Shown: positions 1-7,327 of the stretch, piece after piece
How positions within the stretch are numbered: position 1 is the stretch's first letter
Layout: each line of letters opens with the position of its first letter
Origin: an uncultured Hungatella sp.
Lineage (GTDB): Bacteria > Bacillota > Clostridia > Lachnospirales > Lachnospiraceae
NCBI GenBank assembly: GCA_910585645.1
Contig: CAJUFP010000024.1
Span: 1-20,390 of the forward strand
Direction of reading: 5' to 3'
Length of the DNA stretch: 20,390 nt
Translations under genes and position numbers: made by a program
Notes under the pieces: model-generated
What the model saw: only the letters and a program-made list of their open reading frames with translations
Told to the model about the DNA's origin: nothing
The model's database searches: none

Positions 1-80
1 AACCCGAACGGCACACAGCCTCCCTTCCCTCCCTGGCCTCACGACTCCCCCGCCCCTTGCTCACTCAATTAATATCAATT
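1..80. repeat. Left arm of a long inverted repeat (pairs with 12146-12226)
   Basis: The reverse complement of positions 1-64 matches 12163-12226 at 62 of 64 bases. Weaker similarity with one indel continues to position 80, where a shared AATTGATAT block ends the match. The arm lies directly downstream of the dnaD-like gene and touches the window edge, so its true outer end is unknown. Both arms read outwards when taken in the same sense. This was found by eye. Its origin (IS end, dispersed repeat or inversion scar) cannot be decided from this window. Confidence 0.85.
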
Positions 81-89
81 TTTAAGGGT

Positions 90-1349
90 CTAAGAATCCC
101 CCAGCCGCTCCTTCAGCCGCTCTATCACCATAGCATCATAATCTGTATTCCTCTGCTCAAAATTGTGGAACTGGTTTTTGGCCGGCTTCACTGCTGCCCC
201 TGCCTTACCGCCCCGCTTATTGTCCCGCTCCCGCAGCTGGTCCATCTTCTGAATATCCGCCATAACCCGGACTCCCCCCTTTTTCCAGTCCGTGAGGATC
301 TTGTCCGCATAGGAAAAACTGGGTTTGTGGATGGCCTTTAAGGTCCTGTTGCAGGCTTCCAACACAATATCCTTGGTAAACCCAAACTCCCGAAACCACC
401 TGCGTATCATCTCCTGTTCCGAGTCCCCGGGCCGCCGGTCGCTGATGCCAAAGGCCCGCATCACCGCAAAGCCCTCCTTGGAAAACGTGGAGGTGTACGC
501 CTTGGCCTCATCCACAGTCCGAAATCCCTTCTCATGCCAGTTAATGGCAACGGATTCCAGATAGCGAATACTGCAGTGGCCGTTCTGAACACAATACTCC
601 ACCAGATATTCCAAAAGTTCCACAGACATATGCAGCGCGTCATACAGGTAGGCGAACACCTCGCACTCCCTGGGAGTAAAGATCTTGTCCATGTACTTCT
701 GGGATATGTATAAAAGCTGGGTAAAATCCTCCTGGTCCGCCAGGCGGCTTACCTGCTCCGGGGTATAGGTCTTTCTCGGGTAAGCCGGGGACGGATCTGC
801 CTTAACCGGACGGGCTGGCTCTCCTGGGGCATTGGAAGAAACGCCGGCCTCTCTCTTTCCAGCGCCTGGCACATAGCCTGGCATAGGCTCCGGGACAAAG
901 CCATTATCCGCTGTCCTTCTGCCTAAATCATTACCACCATTCCCAGATGACGCTCTACCCCCAACATCACTGCCTATAGCCCCGGATATCATCTTCCTCC
1001 CAAAATCATCGCCTGCAGTTCCACTTCCTGATGCCGGCGCGCCCATTACCTGCCCTGCCGCCGCGCCCGTCTTTTCCTGCCCCCCATATCTTCCGGGTCC
1101 TGTCTCCGCCCCATCTCTGACGCTCTCCTCCTCCAGCACCCCAAGCCGCGCCCAATACCCTACAGCCCTCTTCACATCCGACTCCGTATGGTCCAGTGCA
1201 TCGGCAATCTGGCCCACGTCCCGGACCTGGCCCTCATGCCGCAGAATATACAGATATACTTTCACATACTCCCCATTGGCCCCTGCCATGTACTTGTCAA
1301 TAAACTCATTGGCAACCATGGTTGCATTTAGTTTTAAACAACTTTTCAT
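90..1349 (-). CDS. DnaD-domain replication initiation/restart protein
   Basis: A 419-residue protein of the DnaD/DnaB (Firmicutes) primosome family, which remodels DNA and helps load the replicative helicase at oriC or restart sites. Residues about 10-75 form the N-terminal winged-helix part (VANEFIDKYM, GEYVKVYLYILR). Residues about 76-195 are a Gly/Ala/Pro-rich, probably disordered linker. Residues 205-285 and 295-360 look like two DDBH2 repeats, each closing with a Y...W signature (YLESVAINWHEKG at 263-275 and YADKILTDWKKGG at 347-359). The C-terminus carries an NQFHNFEQR...YD tail seen in this family. Met1 is chosen because relatives usually have about ten residues before the VSNEFID-like motif; the ribosome binding site (AGGGTG) is weak. 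The gene has its own extended -10 promoter and a DnaA-box array upstream. It lies downstream of murC and in the same direction. It could be called DnaD or DnaB-like; family assignment is firm. Confidence 0.9.
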   Translation of the reverse strand: MKSCLKLNATMVANEFIDKYMAGANGEYVKVYLYILRHEGQVRDVGQIADALDHTESDVKRAVGYWARLGVLEEESVRDGAETGPGRYGGQEKTGAAAGQVMGAPASGSGTAGDDFGRKMISGAIGSDVGGRASSGNGGNDLGRRTADNGFVPEPMPGYVPGAGKREAGVSSNAPGEPARPVKADPSPAYPRKTYTPEQVSRLADQEDFTQLLYISQKYMDKIFTPRECEVFAYLYDALHMSVELLEYLVEYCVQNGHCSIRYLESVAINWHEKGFRTVDEAKAYTSTFSKEGFAVMRAFGISDRRPGDSEQEMIRRWFREFGFTKDIVLEACNRTLKAIHKPSFSYADKILTDWKKGGVRVMADIQKMDQLRERDNKRGGKAGAAVKPAKNQFHNFEQRNTDYDAMVIERLKERLGDS

Positions 1350-1384
1350 ATCCGCAATTCACCCTGTCTTTCTTCTCTTTTCCC

Positions 1385-1393
1385 ATCATACCA
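1385..1393 (-). promoter_or_regulatory. Extended -10 promoter for the dnaD-like gene
   Basis: On the minus strand this reads TGG TATGAT, an extended -10 element (TGnTATGAT). It lies about 36 bases before the ATG at 1349, and no good -35 is visible. The nearest DnaA-like box (1424-1432) begins about 30 bases further upstream, near where an activator or repressor could act. Confidence 0.5.
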
Positions 1394-1423
1394 TATGTCA
1401 CCAAAAAAGAAAATAGCGGGAAT

Positions 1424-1466
1424 TTATCCACCATTCCATTGTGGATAATGTGGATAATGTGCATAT
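1424..1466. promoter_or_regulatory. DnaA-box cluster, part 1 (four sites)
   Basis: Sites judged against TTATNCACA: 1424-1432 reads TTATCCACC on the plus strand (8 of 9). Positions 1440-1448 and 1449-1457 are exact TTATCCACA on the minus strand. Positions 1458-1466 read ATATGCACA on the minus strand (8 of 9). The last three abut with no gap, giving a strict 9-base period, in the murC-dnaD intergenic gap. DnaA-box clusters near helicase-loading genes are known in Bacillus subtilis, where DnaA affects the dnaB-dnaI operon. A role here is inferred. Confidence 0.8.
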
Positions 1467-1601
1467 CAAGTCAACATAAATCCAAAAAACATGTCGAACC
1501 CTGTCGAAACCCCGCATACAACGGATTCTGAAATTAACAGACGACTTATTATGTAAATTAAGAAATCCACAGTAGTTTTCGACGGAAAATGTTGAAAACT
1601 C

Positions 1602-1619
1602 TGTGGATAATGTGGATAA
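1602..1619. promoter_or_regulatory. DnaA-box cluster, part 2 (two abutting sites)
   Basis: Positions 1602-1610 and 1611-1619 are both exact TTATCCACA on the minus strand, back to back, ending one base before the murC stop codon. They share orientation with the exact boxes at 1440-1457. An AT-rich stretch (about 1528-1568) lies between the two clusters. The rest of the 271-base gap holds TGTCGAA-type repeats and no gene. Confidence 0.8.
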
Positions 1620-1620
1620 C

Positions 1621-3009
1621 TCATCTTCCAAGAAGGCTTTCCCCCACTTTTACGATATCTCCGGCCCCCATAGTTATCAACAAATCACCCTTGACACAAT
1701 TTTCTAAAATAAATGTTTCTATCTCGTCAAACGATGAAAAATAGTGGGCCTTTGTCCCCAGGGCCTCAATCTTCCCGGCGATATCCCCGGAACTGATGCC
1801 CAGATCATCCGTCTCTCTGGCCGCGTAGATATCCGCCAGCACCACTTCGTCCGCCGCTGCCAGACTCCGGGCAAACTCGTCAAGAAACGCCTTTGTCCTG
1901 GTGTAGGTGTGGGGCTGGAACACGCACCACAGCTTCCTGTGGGGATAATTCTTCGCCGTAGCCAAGGTAGCCGCTATCTCTCTGGGATGATGGGCATAAT
2001 CGTCAATAATCGTAACCCCGCAGATCTCTCCCTTTTTCTCAAACCTGCGGTCCGTGCCCGCAAAATTCGCCAGCCCCCTCTTAATGTGCTCCAGGCTGAC
2101 TCCCAGCTCCCGGCACAGCGCAATCGCCGCCAGGGCATTATAAACATTGTGCTCCCCAGGCACCCCGAGGGTAATGCTCTCTGCCTTCTCCCCGTCTATG
2201 AGCAAGTCAAAGGTATCCCGCGCGTATTCATCATACGTAATATGTCCCGCGCTATAGTCACTGTCAGCACCTTTCCCCACTGTTACCACCCGGCAGGGTA
2301 AGCCTTCTGTAATCTCCTGAAACCGCTCAATATCACTGTTGATAATCAGCACTCCGTCCGCCGGCACCTTCTCGGCAAATTTCCGGAACGAACCGCGAAT
2401 GTGATTGATATCCTTAAAATAATCCAGATGGTCCTCCTCTATATTCAGAATCACCGCCATATTGGGAAAAAAGGAAAGAAAGCTGTCCGTGTACTCGCAG
2501 GCCTCCGTGACAAAAATATCAGAGCCTCCCACCCGGATATTGCCTCCGATGGAGTGAAGGATACCTCCAACCGATATGGTGGGGTCTTTTTCTGCCTCCA
2601 TAAGGATCTCCGCTGCCATAGATGTGGTGGTGGTCTTCCCGTGGGTCCCCGCGATTCCGGCTGCGTATCTGTAATTCTTCATCATCTGCCCCAAAAGCTG
2701 AGCCCGGCTCAGCATCGGAATCCCCGCCTTTTTCGCCGCCTGAAACTCCGGGTTATCCTCATGAACCGCCGCTGTGTAGACAACTACGCCAATCTCCCCA
2801 TCCAGCTCCTCAATATTAGAAGCCTGCTGCCCGTAAAACACCCTGGCCCCCTTTGCCTTAAGATGTTCTGTCAGCTCTGATCTATGAGAATCCGAACCGG
2901 ACACCCCAAAACCCTCCTCCATGAGGATCTCCGCCAAGCCGCTCATACTGATGCCTCCGATTCCGATAAAATGTACATGTTCCGGTTTCTGAAAATCTAT
3001 CTGATACAT
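1621..3009 (-). CDS. murC: UDP-N-acetylmuramate--L-alanine ligase
   Basis: A cytoplasmic Mur ligase that adds L-alanine to UDP-N-acetylmuramic acid using ATP, the first amino acid of the peptidoglycan stem peptide. At 462 residues it has normal MurC length. The N-terminal UDP-binding Rossmann part carries HFIGIGGISMSGLAEIL (about 13-29). The ATP-binding loop is AGTHGKTTT (about 119-127). The central domain has EACEYTDSF and NIEEDHLDYF, and the C-terminal domain has GEHNVYNALAA and DDYAHHPREI, all typical of MurC rather than MurD/E/F. The start has a good ribosome binding site (GGCGGAGG five bases before ATG). The gene follows a terminator of the lipoprotein gene, so it is probably transcribed from its own promoter. 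It reads towards the dnaD-like gene, and the gap between them holds DnaA boxes. Confidence 0.97.
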   Translation of the reverse strand: MYQIDFQKPEHVHFIGIGGISMSGLAEILMEEGFGVSGSDSHRSELTEHLKAKGARVFYGQQASNIEELDGEIGVVVYTAAVHEDNPEFQAAKKAGIPMLSRAQLLGQMMKNYRYAAGIAGTHGKTTTTSMAAEILMEAEKDPTISVGGILHSIGGNIRVGGSDIFVTEACEYTDSFLSFFPNMAVILNIEEDHLDYFKDINHIRGSFRKFAEKVPADGVLIINSDIERFQEITEGLPCRVVTVGKGADSDYSAGHITYDEYARDTFDLLIDGEKAESITLGVPGEHNVYNALAAIALCRELGVSLEHIKRGLANFAGTDRRFEKKGEICGVTIIDDYAHHPREIAATLATAKNYPHRKLWCVFQPHTYTRTKAFLDEFARSLAAADEVVLADIYAARETDDLGISSGDIAGKIEALGTKAHYFSSFDEIETFILENCVKGDLLITMGAGDIVKVGESLLGR

Positions 3010-3074
3010 ACTGGCCTCCGCCTTTTCCTTAATTTAGGACTGTCATAATCCGCCCTTTCCTTATTATAATAAAA

Positions 3075-3108
3075 AAAGACGGGAAAATCTACACAATCTC
3101 CCGTCTTT
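3075..3108 (-). terminator. Rho-independent terminator of the lipoprotein gene
   Basis: A 10-bp stem (AAAGACGGGA, 3075-3084, with its complement at 3099-3108) has a 14-base loop. On the minus strand it is followed by seven T residues and then ATTATAATAA. It starts 22 bases after the lipoprotein gene stop. The TATAAT inside the trailing sequence could double as a -10 for murC, but no -35 is evident. Confidence 0.85.
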
Positions 3109-3129
3109 CTTTCATTCCCTTATGTTTTC

Positions 3130-4431
3130 CTAATTTTCCTGTGCCAGAATCTCATTCATATCCCTTGTCACATTGGCGCAGGCTTCCTCCATACTTACAT
3201 TCCCATTCCATGCTTCCTTCAGATCCTCGGAAATCTTATTTTCCCATGTCACTGTAGAACTGCTGTAAGGACGAAACTCCACATCCTGGCGCATATCCAG
3301 GTATGGCTGCAGGTCAAATACGTCCGTATTATTCTTCCACCCGTCAGACACCCCTTCATAGGCGGACATCGACACACCCAATTCCGCCTGCCGGGTCTGA
3401 CCGTCCTTTGACCCAAACCACTCCACCAACTTCCACGCCCCGTCCGGATTGGCAGTCTTGGCGCTGACAGCCCACCCAAGGCCATTATAAATAGACACCC
3501 TTCTTCCGGTCTCTTTGTCTTTTGGCAAAACCGCAACCTGGCAATTGGCTGTAATATACTCATTGGCCTTCATAGGGGCCACCATCCAGGACCCAAGAGG
3601 AAGCATGGCAATCTTCCCTGACCCGAACAGCACATCATTGGCATTCTCCGCCATCATAGAAGCCGCGGGCATTCCGTCCTTTACCAGCTTATCCACATAA
3701 TTCATGGCCTTCAAAGTAGCAGGATCGTCAAACCCGGAGCTCTTCTTATCCTCACTTATGACTTTGCCGCCCATAGAGTACACCATATTCATCCAGCCAT
3801 CCTGATTGTTGGTAGGGCTCATGGCTGTGCCATACTGGCTACCGTCCGCCTTTGTCAGTTTCACGGCCGCGTCATAGTAATCGTCCCATGTCCAGTTCTC
3901 ATCCGGATAAGCCAGCCCCGCGTCATCAAACAAGGTCCGGTTGTACCACAGCGCAATGGTGTCCACATCCTTAGGGATAGCGTAAATCTTTCCCTCATAC
4001 TGGTACAAGTTCTTAATCTCCTCCGGAAATTTGTCCATCTCCACTTTTTCGCTGGCATTGACCCGTTCCGTCAGATCCAGTAAAATATCATTTTTCATGT
4101 ACCGCTGCGCCTCATTGGAGTGCATCCAGAACACATCAGGCAAATCACCGCCAGAAGCCCCCGCCTCCAAAAGCGTCCAATACTGGTCCCAGGTCACCAC
4201 CTGAATCTGTGCTTTTACACCTGTCTGCGCGGTAAAATCCGCAATAATCTGGTCCAGCCCGTCTTTCTGCCCGGAATCCCAAATAGCCACTGTCAATTCC
4301 TTTGCGCTGTCCCCGGACGCGCCCTGCTGGCTTCCTCCCTGATCCCCCGAAGATCCGGAACACCCGCAGATTGATAAAACCATAGCTGCCGTGACAGCCC
4401 CTGTCAATACCCTCGTTGCGCTCATTCTCAT
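3130..4431 (-). CDS. Extracellular sugar-binding lipoprotein of an ABC transporter
   Basis: A family 1 solute-binding protein, the membrane-anchored receptor of a carbohydrate ABC importer. The start is set at 4431 (433 residues) because an AAGGAGG site lies just before this ATG; an upstream in-frame ATG at 4518 lacks one and would spoil the signal peptide. The N-terminus is a lipoprotein signal with a hydrophobic stretch and ICGC, putting the lipidated Cys at residue 24, followed by a Gly/Ser-rich linker. The mature part has SBP features: TVAIWDSGQKDGLDQIIADF, DVFWMHSNEAQRYM, AIPKDVDTIALWYNRTLFDDAG, PDENWTWDDYYDAAVKLT and GWAVSAKTANPDGAWKLVEWF. No permease or ATPase genes are adjacent, so it may work with a transporter encoded elsewhere. 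It is divergent from two AraC regulators, which probably control it. The substrate is unknown. Confidence 0.93.
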   Translation of the reverse strand: MRMSATRVLTGAVTAAMVLSICGCSGSSGDQGGSQQGASGDSAKELTVAIWDSGQKDGLDQIIADFTAQTGVKAQIQVVTWDQYWTLLEAGASGGDLPDVFWMHSNEAQRYMKNDILLDLTERVNASEKVEMDKFPEEIKNLYQYEGKIYAIPKDVDTIALWYNRTLFDDAGLAYPDENWTWDDYYDAAVKLTKADGSQYGTAMSPTNNQDGWMNMVYSMGGKVISEDKKSSGFDDPATLKAMNYVDKLVKDGMPAASMMAENANDVLFGSGKIAMLPLGSWMVAPMKANEYITANCQVAVLPKDKETGRRVSIYNGLGWAVSAKTANPDGAWKLVEWFGSKDGQTRQAELGVSMSAYEGVSDGWKNNTDVFDLQPYLDMRQDVEFRPYSSSTVTWENKISEDLKEAWNGNVSMEEACANVTRDMNEILAQEN

Positions 4432-4482
4432 CTTGCTCCTCCTTGTTTGACTTATTGTCTGGTGGTTTTCCCTTATGCTCTC

Positions 4483-4488
4483 ATTATA
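4483..4488 (-). promoter_or_regulatory. Putative -10 element of the lipoprotein gene
   Basis: The minus strand reads TATAAT about 52 bases before the ATG at 4431. The expected -35 position is poor (TCCCAG), which would fit an activator-dependent promoter served by the neighbouring AraC proteins. That dependence is an inference. Confidence 0.4.
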
Positions 4489-4678
4489 ACCTGGTCCGAT
4501 CTTTCCTGGGAGAAGCAAATGTAATCCTTACCCGTTAAAATGTGCTGTTTCTTTTATGAACAATCACGTAAATACATGACTTTTATTTTTCTGTATTCCA
4601 TTTCTATGGTTTTTATGTTATATTGAGTCCATCACGCCCCACTGCCAGGACAAACACCGTTTTAAGAGGAGGACCTCC

Positions 4679-5542
4679 ATGGAACACGCCCACGTTGCCT
4701 TGCCTGCTATACCTGTTTTCCAGGACCTGTATCTTTGCACCGCGGGCAGATCTGTCTGCTGTCCAGGCCACAGCTTTGGCCCTGATGTCCGCATCAATTA
4801 CCTAATTCATTACATTCTTTCCGGAAAAGGAGTCTACGAGACAAATGAAAGCCAATACCACTTATCCAAAGGCCAGGGCTTCCTTATTGAACCCGGACAC
4901 ACCACACGCTACTGCGCTGACCAGGAGCAGCCTTGGACCTACATCTGGGTAGGATTTAATGGCAGCCTGGCTTCTGCCCTTTTAAGCAATCTGGGACTAA
5001 ACCAGAAACATCCTGTGTTTTCCTGCCAGGAATCCGGGCAATTGGAGGAGATTGCCCGTCAGCTTCTCCTTCCCGCTCATTCTGACACCCAGCTTTCCCT
5101 GAACCAGCAGGCGCTGCTGCTCTCTTTCTTTCAGATTTTGGCCAGCCAGTCCCTGTCCGCCCCTCCTGCCTCAGATCTCAGAACCAATTACCACATCGAA
5201 AAAGCCCTGGAGTTTGTGCGCGCCAACTATTTCCGGCAAATCCATGTAGCGGACATAGCCAGGCATCTGGGAATCAGCCGTTTCCATCTGCACAATCTGT
5301 TTGTAAACACCATAGGCCAAACGCCCCAGGAATACCTGACAGGCTTCTGTCTGGGCCGGGCCAGAGAATACCTGACCACCACCAATTACTCGGTCAGCGA
5401 GATTGCCTTTATGTGCGGGTACTCAAACAGTGATGTATTTGCCAAAGCATTTAAGCGGAAATATCTGGCCTCTCCCTCACGCTACCGACGGTTTGCGCTG
5501 GAACATCCGGGCCAGAATCCTTCTGATCATATGGGAGATTAA
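4679..5542 (+). CDS. AraC-family transcriptional regulator 1
   Basis: A 287-residue regulator with an N-terminal cupin sensor and a C-terminal double helix-turn-helix. The cupin part (about 25-100) includes IHYILSGKGVYETNES, GQGFLIEPGHTTRY and TYIWVGFNG, the signature of sugar-responsive AraC proteins. The DNA-binding part (about 172-272) includes HIEKALEFVRANY, DIARHLGISRFHLHNLF, SVSEIAFMCGYSNSDVFAKAFKRKY and the closing SPSRYRRF. The ATG at 4679 has a strong site (AGAGGAGGACCTCC). It is divergent from the sugar-binding lipoprotein gene, a usual arrangement for regulator and target. The next gene starts one base after its stop, so the two are surely co-transcribed. The ligand is not known. 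Confidence 0.95.
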   Translation: MEHAHVALPAIPVFQDLYLCTAGRSVCCPGHSFGPDVRINYLIHYILSGKGVYETNESQYHLSKGQGFLIEPGHTTRYCADQEQPWTYIWVGFNGSLASALLSNLGLNQKHPVFSCQESGQLEEIARQLLLPAHSDTQLSLNQQALLLSFFQILASQSLSAPPASDLRTNYHIEKALEFVRANYFRQIHVADIARHLGISRFHLHNLFVNTIGQTPQEYLTGFCLGRAREYLTTTNYSVSEIAFMCGYSNSDVFAKAFKRKYLASPSRYRRFALEHPGQNPSDHMGD

Positions 5543-5543
5543 C

Positions 5544-6377
5544 ATGAACCAACAGAATCAAGTGACATATCGCGACAGATTTTTTACAGACTTTTATTTA
5601 ACCTTTTGCAGCCAGCTTTCCGGAAACAAAAGTCAGGTCTGGGGGCCATCCCCCTCCTACACCCTTTACCTGGTCCTCTCTGGCAATGGCGCTCTAATAT
5701 CCGCTGACACAAGCTGGATAAAAGCGGGCCAATGGATGCTTATCCCGCCCCTTATATCCATGGAATACCGACCTGATGCCGGAGTATACTGGGAACTTAC
5801 AAGAATCGGCTTTTCTGGCAGGCGGGCCGGACAGATCTTATCCCTGATGGACCTGGATACTTTTTACAAGCCGTTTCTTTGCAAGAATCCAGGTCAGATC
5901 CAGTGCCTGACACAGCAGCTTCTCACCCATGATCCCTCCCTGGAACAGATCCTGCTTCGCCAGTCCATTGCCTGCCAGATCCTCTCCTCCCTTACGGAAA
6001 ACCAGGCCTTGTGGCCGGAGGGCCGCCACCCTGCTCTCAATAGCTATGTAACCCTTGCCACGGAATACATCGGCCTCCACTACAAAGAGCCTCTCACCGT
6101 CAATCAGATCGCCGACCACCTGGGCATTACCCGCAATTATCTTTTTACATTATTTAAGGGGGAACTTCACTGTTCCCCCCGTCAATACATCCTTACATTC
6201 CGCCTGAAACGAGCCCGCGAGCTGTTAACCCACACGGAATATTCTGTAGAAGACATCGCCCTGTCCTGCGGCTACCAGGACCCGGCAGTGTTCTCCAAAG
6301 CCTTCCGGCGCTGCTATGGCCAGACGCCGGGCCAATACCGTAAAAGCCTTCCTACCCCTTCATCTCCTCCATCGTAG
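5544..6377 (+). CDS. AraC-family transcriptional regulator 2
   Basis: A 277-residue AraC protein. The start at 5544 is chosen because it sits one base after the stop of regulator 1 with a GGGAG site eight bases upstream; the open frame extends further back inside regulator 1, but that part is the shadow of another gene. The cupin sensor (about 25-100) includes YTLYLVLSGNGALI and GQWMLIPPLISMEY. The DNA-binding part (about 170-272) includes YIGLHYKEPLTVNQIADHLG, ITRNYLFTLFKGE, YSVEDIALSCGYQDPAVFSK and TPGQYRKS. It shares domain order with regulator 1 but is clearly diverged. Its last 26 bases overlap the 3' end of the convergent sugar kinase gene. It may act on the same locus as regulator 1, together or separately. 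Confidence 0.94.
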   Translation: MNQQNQVTYRDRFFTDFYLTFCSQLSGNKSQVWGPSPSYTLYLVLSGNGALISADTSWIKAGQWMLIPPLISMEYRPDAGVYWELTRIGFSGRRAGQILSLMDLDTFYKPFLCKNPGQIQCLTQQLLTHDPSLEQILLRQSIACQILSSLTENQALWPEGRHPALNSYVTLATEYIGLHYKEPLTVNQIADHLGITRNYLFTLFKGELHCSPRQYILTFRLKRARELLTHTEYSVEDIALSCGYQDPAVFSKAFRRCYGQTPGQYRKSLPTPSSPPS

Positions 6378-7308
6378 GATAGGAAGCGATGGCCCCATGC
6401 TTTGTGACGCTGATGCCGCAGAACGCATTGGCAAACTCCAGGTATTCTGCCATCTTTTCCCCGGTCACCTGACTCAGGCTGTCCGCAGTTACCCCGTCCT
6501 CTGCCAGGCAGTGCAAAAAGGAACCAATAAACCCGTCCCCGGCCCCTGTAGTATCCACAGCCTTCACCTTCTTCCCGGCTGCCGTCCCCTTATCATGAGC
6601 CGTATAGCACTCCGCCCCGTCAGAACCCTTTGTGTAAATGACCATGCGGGTATTGCCCTTAAAAAGCTCCGGAAGCGCCTTCTCAATATCACTGTGGCCG
6701 GTAATAAACTCCAGCTCCTCATCCGATATCTTCAGCACATGGGCAAGGGGCATAAACTCCAAAACAGCCTCCTTAAGCTTCCCTGTATCCTCCCAAAGCT
6801 GCAGCCGCAGATTGGGGTCAAAGCTGATAAGAGCGCCCTTCTTAACAGCATACTCAATGGCCTTTCTGTGAGCCTCCTTCATGGGGAAATCCCCCAGGGA
6901 CACCGAACAAAAATGAAGGGCAAACGCGTCCTCAAACCACTCTTCCCTCACATCCTCTGCCTTTAAAAGCATATCCGCCCCCGGCTTCCGGTAAAAAGAA
7001 AACTCCCGGTTCCCGTCCCCCTTAAGGGCCACAAACGCCAGGGAAGTGTTGGCCTCCTTGGTCCGCTTCACATACTGACACCCAATCCCGCAGGCCGCGA
7101 ACGTCTCCACGATCTTATCCCCAAATGGGTCGTCCCCCAGCTGAGTGATCATGGCCGCCTCCCCGCCCAGCTTCACAAAAGCCCCGCACACATTGGCCGG
7201 CGCACCGCCTACGGCAGGCTGAAACCCTTTTACATGTTTTAGCTCCTTCCCGGTCTCCTCCGGAATAAAGTCAATCAAAGCCTCTCCGATTGCCACCAAT
7301 CTCTTCAT
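6352..7308 (-). CDS. PfkB-family sugar kinase, probably fructokinase
   Basis: A cytoplasmic ribokinase/PfkB-fold kinase of 318 residues, the usual fructokinase length. It would phosphorylate a hexose such as fructose with ATP, giving the 6-phosphate. Visible motifs are GEALIDFIPE (8-17), the substrate-side GGAPANVCGAFVKLGG (34-49), SFDPNLR (172-178), and VDTTGAGDGFIGSFL (251-265), where Asp258 is the catalytic base and the GAGD loop forms the anion hole. The start at 7308 follows AAGGAGGAGG; an upstream in-frame ATG at 7371 lies within the previous gene and has no such site. It begins 19 bases after the AIM24-type gene, so the two form an operon. Its 3' end overlaps AraC regulator 2 tail to tail. 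Fructose specificity is inferred from motif pattern only. Confidence 0.9.
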   Translation of the reverse strand: MKRLVAIGEALIDFIPEETGKELKHVKGFQPAVGGAPANVCGAFVKLGGEAAMITQLGDDPFGDKIVETFAACGIGCQYVKRTKEANTSLAFVALKGDGNREFSFYRKPGADMLLKAEDVREEWFEDAFALHFCSVSLGDFPMKEAHRKAIEYAVKKGALISFDPNLRLQLWEDTGKLKEAVLEFMPLAHVLKISDEELEFITGHSDIEKALPELFKGNTRMVIYTKGSDGAECYTAHDKGTAAGKKVKAVDTTGAGDGFIGSFLHCLAEDGVTADSLSQVTGEKMAEYLEFANAFCGISVTKHGAIASYPTMEEMKG

Positions 7309-7327
7309 ACGAAAATCCTCCTCCTTT

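Noticed and set aside
1398..1631. 77-codon open frame on the minus strand across the murC-dnaD gap
   Set aside because: It is created by the tandem DnaA boxes (each pair reads LSTLST), has no ribosome binding site and no sensible composition.
1744..2301. 185-codon plus-strand frame inside murC
   Set aside because: It lies antisense to a clearly real gene and shows no family pattern or ribosome binding site.
4432..4678. Catabolite-repression (cre) site in the divergent regulator gap
   Set aside because: No match good enough to TGWNANCGNTNWCA was found by eye.
6316..6966. 216-codon plus-strand frame overlapping the sugar kinase
   Set aside because: It is antisense to the PfkB gene, whose motifs are clear; no independent support.
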